Assembly: GCA_028869495.1 (NCBI GenBank)
Contig: JAGWRY010000263.1
Location: forward strand, 1 to 18,684
DNA from: Elusimicrobiota bacterium
GTDB lineage: Bacteria; Elusimicrobiota; Elusimicrobia; UBA1565; UBA9628
Length of the DNA stretch: 18,684 bases
Reading direction: 5' to 3'
Shown: in pieces, positions 15,197-18,684 of the stretch
Layout: every line of letters begins with the position of its first letter
Numbering within the stretch: position 1 is the first letter of the stretch
Translations under genes and position numbers: made by a program
The notes under the pieces: model-generated
Told to the model about the DNA's origin: nothing
The model's database searches: none
What the model saw: the letters and a program-made list of their open reading frames with translations, nothing else

Positions 15197-15897
15197 GCGC
15201 GGCCTCCGACGCCGACGTCGTCATCCTCTGCGGCGGGCTGGGCACGCGGTTGGGCGCGGCCGCGGCGGGGCTGCCCAAGCCGCTGGTCCCGGTCGGGGAC
15301 CGGACGTTTCTCGATCTCCTGATCGATCATGCCGCGCGCCACGGCTTCAAGCGCTTCATCCTTTGCGTCGGCCACAAGGCCGGGGCGGTGGAGAGCCGCA
15401 TCCGCGGCGGCGGCGGCCGCGAGATCCTCTTCTCCCGGGAGACGGCGCCGCTGGGGACCGCCGGCGCGCTCAAGCTGTGCGAGCCCCTGCGCCGCTCCCG
15501 GACCAGCCTGGTGATGAACGGAGACTCGCTCTGCGAGTTCGACCCGCGCGCCCTGCTGGAGGCTCACGCGCGCGGCGGGGGCCCGGCGACGCTCGCGGTG
15601 GTTCCCGCAGGCGGGCGGACCGACGGCGGCTTCGTCGAGCTCGCCCCGAGCGGCGAGATCGCGCGCTTCAGCGAGAAGACCGAGGCCGCGCGCTGGATCA
15701 ACGCCGGCGTTTACGCGCTCGACGACGCGGTGTGGCGGGAGATCCCGCCGGGGCGGGCGTGCTCGCTGGAGAGGGAGGTCTTCCCGTCCCTGCTGGGGCG
15801 GGGCCTGCGCGGCTGGGTCGCGCCCGCCGAGCTCCACGACATCGGGACCCCGGAGCGGCTGGAGGCGTTCCGCCGGCTGCGCGCCGGCCGGCGCTGA
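15193..15897 (+). CDS. hddC: HddC-type sugar-1-phosphate nucleotidyltransferase
   Basis: A 234-aa nucleotidyltransferase. The signature loop is GGLGTRL at 14-20, followed by GLPKPLVPVGD (26-36). ETAPLGTAGALKLCEPL (83-99), MNGDS with Asp111 as likely metal ligand, FSEK (159-162), INAGVYAL (169-176) and HDIGTPERLEAF (215-226) follow the HddC/RfbF-like order. HddC joins heptose 1-phosphate to GMP to give GDP-heptose; base preference cannot be read directly, so GDP is inferred from the adjacent HddA and the GMD-type SDR. ATG at 15193 overlaps the upstream TGA (ATGA). This is the last gene of the operon. Its stop codon lies within the inverted repeat at 15891-15910 shared with the convergent gene. 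Confidence 0.84.
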   Translation: MSAASDADVVILCGGLGTRLGAAAAGLPKPLVPVGDRTFLDLLIDHAARHGFKRFILCVGHKAGAVESRIRGGGGREILFSRETAPLGTAGALKLCEPLRRSRTSLVMNGDSLCEFDPRALLEAHARGGGPATLAVVPAGGRTDGGFVELAPSGEIARFSEKTEAARWINAGVYALDDAVWREIPPGRACSLEREVFPSLLGRGLRGWVAPAELHDIGTPERLEAFRRLRAGRR

Positions 15898-15910
15898 GCC
15901 CGGTCAGCGC
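15891..15910. terminator. Inverted repeat spanning both stop codons of a convergent pair
   Basis: GCGCTGA (15891-15897) and TCAGCGC (15904-15910) form a perfect 7-bp stem with the 6-nt loop GCCCGG. The stop of the rightward operon and the stop of the leftward glycosyltransferase sit in opposite arms. It could act as a bidirectional terminator or 3'-end stabiliser. There is no T-tract on either side, so intrinsic termination is unproven. Confidence 0.3.
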
Positions 15911-17133
15911 CCGCCGCGCCCGAGGAGCCTCTTCAGCAGGCGCTTGAAGCGCGGGAACGGGTCCACGACCTCCTCGATGAAGATCGCGCGGAACTGGCGG
16001 GGGGCCGCCCTCCCGGTCCGGGCCAGCAGGCGGAGCTCCTCCCAGGCGAGCCCGAACCGAAAGCGCTTGAGGAACCGGAGGACGCAGCGCAGGCGGTACG
16101 AACCGAAATTCGTCTCGAACGCTGCGTCCGTCGCGACCGCGGCCGAGCTCCTCGTCTTGGCGCGGCGCCGGCGCTCGAGCTCCGCGATGAGGCGGGGGAT
16201 CGCGAGGCGGACGTCATAGTCGACGACGGCCCGCCGGTAGCCCGCCGCGGCGACGGCCTCCCGCTCGCGCTCGTGAGCGAGGTAGTAGCGGACCTTTTCC
16301 AGGAGGTCTTCCTTGCCGCCGAAGACCGCCATCTCCTTGTCCGGCGCCAGGACGTTCTCGACGCCGGGCGCCGACTCGGTCAGGACGAAGGAGCCGCAGA
16401 TGGCCGCCTCAGCGATCCGGCCCTTGATCTGCTTCGCGCCCGCCGGCGGCGCCGTCCCGGCCAGCGGCGAGACGACGGAGGCGTCGGTGAAGTTCAGATT
16501 GATCCGGCTTTGATTGAAGATCTCGACCATCCGGTCGAGCGTCACCCTCCCCCCGGGCGTTCCCTGTCCGAACGCGGAGACCGCGACGCCGTTGGCGGCC
16601 AGGAAGTCGAGGTAGGCGGTCCGCTCCTCGCGCCCGGAGAGCGCGCCGACGAAGGAGACGTCGATCGTCTTGGCGGCGTCTTCGCGTTTGACGTATTTCT
16701 CCCGGTCGCAGCAGGTGGTGAAGACGAGGGAGTCGACGCCCAGCGCGCGGAACTCGGCCGGGGTCTCGAAGGAGTCGTTGACGATCACAAGATCCATCGC
16801 CCGCGCGTAGTACTTGTCGCGGGTGCCGAAATAGTACACGGTGTCGCCGGCCAGCATCGCGGTGTAGACCCCGCGGCTCAGTTCGACGAAGAACCCGAGA
16901 TCGAAGTCGAACGAGAGGGGATCGTTGGCGAAGACCAGCGTCGCGACGCCTTCGTCGCGGACGAAGCGGCGGATGAAGTCCTGGGCGCCCCGGTGGCCGA
17001 GGCGGAGGTAGAGCCCGCGGTGGTCGAGGAACAGCGCGCCGTTGCGGACGAACTCGCGCCGGTAGGCGCTGTACGCGTCGTTCGAGGGGTTCTCCGCGTC
17101 GGGGCCCAGGAAGAGGATCTTGTCGGACGGCAC
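15904..17133 (-). CDS. CgeB-like glycosyltransferase (second paralogue)
   Basis: A 409-aa soluble protein of the same family as the gene at 4437-5651. Shared landmarks are TIDVSFVGALSGREERTAYL (157-176), LDFLAANGVAVSAFGQG, KGRIAEAAICGSFVLTES (237-254) and DLLEKVRYYLAHERER (276-291), the C-terminal group 1 glycosyltransferase signature. The N-terminus KILFLGPDAENPSNDAYSAY is a plausible Rossmann start. I chose the GTG at 17133, 5 nt after the MarC stop. The same frame stays open upstream to 18030, but only as an antisense or alternate-frame shadow of MarC and the next gene. The basic tail (RFKRLLKRLLGRGGR) might touch membrane phospholipid. Specificity is unknown; it presumably decorates or extends the locus glycan. 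Confidence 0.84.
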   Translation of the reverse strand: MPSDKILFLGPDAENPSNDAYSAYRREFVRNGALFLDHRGLYLRLGHRGAQDFIRRFVRDEGVATLVFANDPLSFDFDLGFFVELSRGVYTAMLAGDTVYYFGTRDKYYARAMDLVIVNDSFETPAEFRALGVDSLVFTTCCDREKYVKREDAAKTIDVSFVGALSGREERTAYLDFLAANGVAVSAFGQGTPGGRVTLDRMVEIFNQSRINLNFTDASVVSPLAGTAPPAGAKQIKGRIAEAAICGSFVLTESAPGVENVLAPDKEMAVFGGKEDLLEKVRYYLAHEREREAVAAAGYRRAVVDYDVRLAIPRLIAELERRRRAKTRSSAAVATDAAFETNFGSYRLRCVLRFLKRFRFGLAWEELRLLARTGRAAPRQFRAIFIEEVVDPFPRFKRLLKRLLGRGGR

Positions 17134-17138
17134 GGCGC

Positions 17139-17750
17139 TCAGCCGATCTTGAGGGCCGACAGGATGAACTGCACTCCGATGGCCGCCAGCAGGAGGCCCA
17201 TCAGGCGGGTGATGATGTTGAGGAGCGTCGGCGAGAGCTTCTTGGCTCCCTCGGCGGCCAGCGTCAGCGTCGCGTAGCTGGCCAGCGCGACCAGGACGAT
17301 CAGCCCGTAGAAGACCGCCTTGTGCGGCAGGGTCGTCGCGCGGCCGGCCAGCACGATCGAGGTCGTGATCGCGCCCGGCCCGGCCAGCAGCGGCACCGCG
17401 AGCGGCGTGATCGCGATGTCCTCCTTGCTCATGCCTTCGGCGACCTCCTCGGGGGTCTCCTTCAGCGGCGACTTCTGCGCGCGCAGCATGTCCAGCGCGG
17501 ACAGCAGGAGGACGAGGCCTCCGGCGATCTGGAAGGCGTTCAGCGTGATGCCGAACAGACGGAAGATCCAGGGGCCCAGCAGGGCGAAGGCGGCCAGGAC
17601 CCCGGCCGTCGTCACGCAGGCGGTGCGCGCCATCCGCCGGCGCGCGGCGGGCGTGTCGTCCGCGGTCATCGCCAGGAACGTCGGGATCGCCGCGAACGGA
17701 TCGACGATCGCGAAGAGCGAGCCGAAGGTCAGGAACGCGTAGGCGAGCAC
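17139..17750 (-). CDS. MarC/NAAT-family integral membrane protein
   Basis: A 203-aa protein with six hydrophobic segments at about 2-27, 44-68, 72-89, 113-135, 143-166 and 175-200, the standard MarC topology and length. Signatures are AIVDPFAAIPTFLAM (14-28) in the first helix, the polar loop KETPEEVAEGMSKEDIAITP, and PLLAGPGAITTSIV (120-133). The family was once linked to multiple antibiotic resistance but the role is unresolved; some archaeal members were reported to transport neutral amino acids. No link to glycan synthesis is known, so it may be a bystander at the locus edge. The GTG start lies 6 nt after a TAGAAT box in the palindrome at 17757-17783. The CgeB-like gene follows 5 nt downstream. 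Confidence 0.92.
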   Translation of the reverse strand: MLAYAFLTFGSLFAIVDPFAAIPTFLAMTADDTPAARRRMARTACVTTAGVLAAFALLGPWIFRLFGITLNAFQIAGGLVLLLSALDMLRAQKSPLKETPEEVAEGMSKEDIAITPLAVPLLAGPGAITTSIVLAGRATTLPHKAVFYGLIVLVALASYATLTLAAEGAKKLSPTLLNIITRLMGLLLAAIGVQFILSALKIG

Positions 17751-17756
17751 CCGCGC

Positions 17757-17783
17757 ATTCTAGCTTTTCCGAAAAGCTAGAAT
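17757..17783. promoter_or_regulatory. 27-bp palindrome with two outward-facing -10 boxes (divergent promoter)
   Basis: Arms ATTCTAGCTTTTC (17757-17769) and GAAAAGCTAGAAT (17771-17783) are perfect inverted repeats around C17770. Each arm ends in TAGAAT reading outward, five of six matches to a -10. The right box is followed after 6 nt by ATG at 17790. The left box is followed after 6 nt by the MarC GTG at 17750. No -35 hexamer is visible for either. This AT-rich island in very GC-rich DNA is most simply a symmetric divergent promoter; it may also bind a dimeric regulator. Confidence 0.55.
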
Positions 17784-17789
17784 CCCGGC

Positions 17790-17831
17790 ATGACCGCGAG
17801 AGAGACGCCGCGCCGCTCCCGCCGCCGATGA
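17790..17831 (+). CDS. Possible 13-residue Arg-rich leader peptide
   Basis: An ATG exactly 6 nt after the rightward TAGAAT box opens a frame encoding MTARETPRRSRRR, ending in TGA at 17829-17831. That stop overlaps the ATG of the glycosyltransferase at 17828. Five of the last six residues are arginine. It could be a translationally coupled leader cistron that supplies ribosomes to a gene lacking a Shine-Dalgarno. Alternatively the first ATG is unused. No homology can be claimed for a peptide this short. Confidence 0.3.
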   Translation: MTARETPRRSRRR

Positions 17832-18684
17832 GCGCCGCGCCCGGCCTGACCGTCGTCCTGCCGACGCTCGACGAGGGCGCGGGCCTGAAGGTCCTCCTGC
17901 CGCGCGTGCAGGCGCTCTTCCGGACGCTCGGCGTCGAAGGCGAGATCCTCGTCGTCGACGGCGGCTCGAAGGACGACACCGCCGACGTCGCGCGCGCGCA
18001 CGGCGCGCGCGTCGAGAGGCAGAAGGGCAAGGGCTTCGGCTCGGCGGTGCGCGAGGGCCTGCTCGCCGCCGGCGCCGAGTGGATCGCGATCCTCGACGCC
18101 GACGGCTCGCACGCGCCCGAGGCGCTCGAGGGCTTCTGGAAGGACCGCGGCGCCGCCGAGCTGATCGTCGGCTCGCGCTACTGCCGCGGAGGCTCGGCCG
18201 AGATGCCGCTGAGCCGGCAGGTCCTGAGCCGCTCGCTCAACCACGTGACGCGCCGGGTCCTGGATCTCCCGGTGCGCGAGTCGTCGAGCGGCTTCCGCCT
18301 GTACCGCGCCTCGGCCGCGCGCCCGGCGGCGGCGGCCTCCCGCGCGACCGACTTCTCGGTCCAGCAGGACCTGCTCGTCGGCATCCTGGCCGCCGGAGGG
18401 CGCGTGCTCGAGCGCCCGATCCACTACGCGCCGCGCGTCGGCGGCGCGTCGAAGGCAAACGCTTGGAAACTCTTGCCGGCCTACCTCGGTCTTCTCCTGA
18501 GATTGAAGGGCCGGCGCGGCGGCTGGCGCACGGAGTGGGGCCCGGCGGCCGCCGTCGTCCTGTCGGCCGGCGTCGCCTTCGGGCTGGGCGGGAACGCGCG
18601 CGACGCGCTGGTGCTGGCGCTGGGCGCCCTCTTCGTCCACGAGACCGTCCGCCTGCGCTTCGGCCGCGGGGCCTCGGCGGCGGC
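17828..18684 (+). CDS. GT2 glycosyltransferase, polyprenyl-phosphate sugar synthase type (3' end cut)
   Basis: A GT-A fold family 2 glycosyltransferase of the dolichol/polyprenol-phosphate-mannose synthase (DPM1-like) group; 285 codons are present and the frame runs off the window. Motifs are LTVVLPTLDEGAGL (7-20), VVDGGSKDDT (42-51), the metal-binding DAD at 90-92, IVGSRYCRGG (113-122), ESSSGFRLYR (151-160) and VGGASKANAWKL (204-215). A hydrophobic region from about 236 to 275 suggests one or two membrane helices at the C-terminus, as in the membrane-anchored subgroup. It would transfer a hexose from a nucleotide sugar to polyprenyl phosphate at the inner membrane. The ATG at 17828 is chosen because homology starts a few residues later. 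No Shine-Dalgarno; possible coupling to the 13-codon leader. Confidence 0.88.
   Translation, partial: MSAAPGLTVVLPTLDEGAGLKVLLPRVQALFRTLGVEGEILVVDGGSKDDTADVARAHGARVERQKGKGFGSAVREGLLAAGAEWIAILDADGSHAPEALEGFWKDRGAAELIVGSRYCRGGSAEMPLSRQVLSRSLNHVTRRVLDLPVRESSSGFRLYRASAARPAAAASRATDFSVQQDLLVGILAAGGRVLERPIHYAPRVGGASKANAWKLLPAYLGLLLRLKGRRGGWRTEWGPAAAVVLSAGVAFGLGGNARDALVLALGALFVHETVRLRFGRGASAA

Noticed and set aside
15881..15894. Perfect 14-bp palindrome GCGCCGGCCGGCGC at the end of hddC
   Set aside because: It lies within coding sequence and is made only of G and C, so chance is likely. The neighbouring stem at 15891-15910 is the better structure.
17134..18030. Upstream extension of the second CgeB-like frame
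   Set aside because: The frame is open because of GC bias. Family-like sequence starts only at the GTG at 17133, and the extension would overlap all of MarC.
1..18684. tRNA, rRNA, CRISPR, insertion-sequence or prophage features
   Set aside because: Reading both strands, no transposase, integrase or phage protein, no regularly spaced repeats and no tRNA-like cloverleaf were recognised. The only long repeat is the 118-bp pair.

Overview
The window is very GC-rich, bacterial-looking DNA packed with genes for building and exporting a surface polysaccharide. It has a lipid-linked-sugar flippase, four glycosyltransferases of three types, an AsnB-type amidotransferase, two cobalamin-type radical SAM enzymes, and a seven-gene operon for nucleotide-sugar synthesis. 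The heptose-type sugar genes and the Wzx-type flippase suggest a Gram-negative-type, probably uncultured bacterium. I cannot fix the phylum from the sequence. No rRNA, tRNA, CRISPR array or insertion sequence was seen, and no gap of more than about 110 bp lacks a gene.

Layout. Genes alternate in direction. Three convergent junctions (874-877, 4437-4440, 15898-15903) bring stop codons together, overlapping or within 6 nt. Three short divergent junctions (2470-2520, 8912-9018, 17751-17789) carry promoter-like elements. Block 1 (1-2406): the C-terminal part of a GT4 glycosyltransferase runs right and a flippase runs left. The first 118 bases exactly duplicate part of the flippase gene at 1293-1410, so the left edge is probably an assembly artefact or a rearrangement joint. 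Block 2 (2521-8911): an asparagine-synthase-like amidotransferase runs right and meets a leftward set of two radical SAM/B12-domain proteins and a CgeB-like glycosyltransferase. Block 3 (9019-17750): the rightward seven-gene operon meets a leftward MarC-family membrane protein plus a second CgeB-like glycosyltransferase. Block 4 (17828-end): a polyprenol-phosphate-sugar-synthase-type GT2, cut by the window edge.

How the genes may work together. The operon at 9019-15897 is the most interesting part. Adjacent genes in it overlap or lie within 6 nt. In order it encodes E1 alpha and E1 beta subunits of a thiamine-diphosphate (TPP) 2-oxoacid enzyme with no E2 or E3, a ColD-type PLP sugar 3-dehydratase with His188 in place of the Schiff-base lysine, a GDP-mannose-4,6-dehydratase-type SDR, a second SDR, a HddA-type heptose-7-phosphate kinase and a HddC-type nucleotidyltransferase. 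Read as a pathway this suggests GDP-heptose formation, 4,6-dehydration, C3 deoxygenation, and then TPP-dependent addition of a two-carbon branch to the 4-keto sugar. The result would be a branched, deoxygenated higher-carbon sugar. The parts are recognisable families. The combination and the product are inference.
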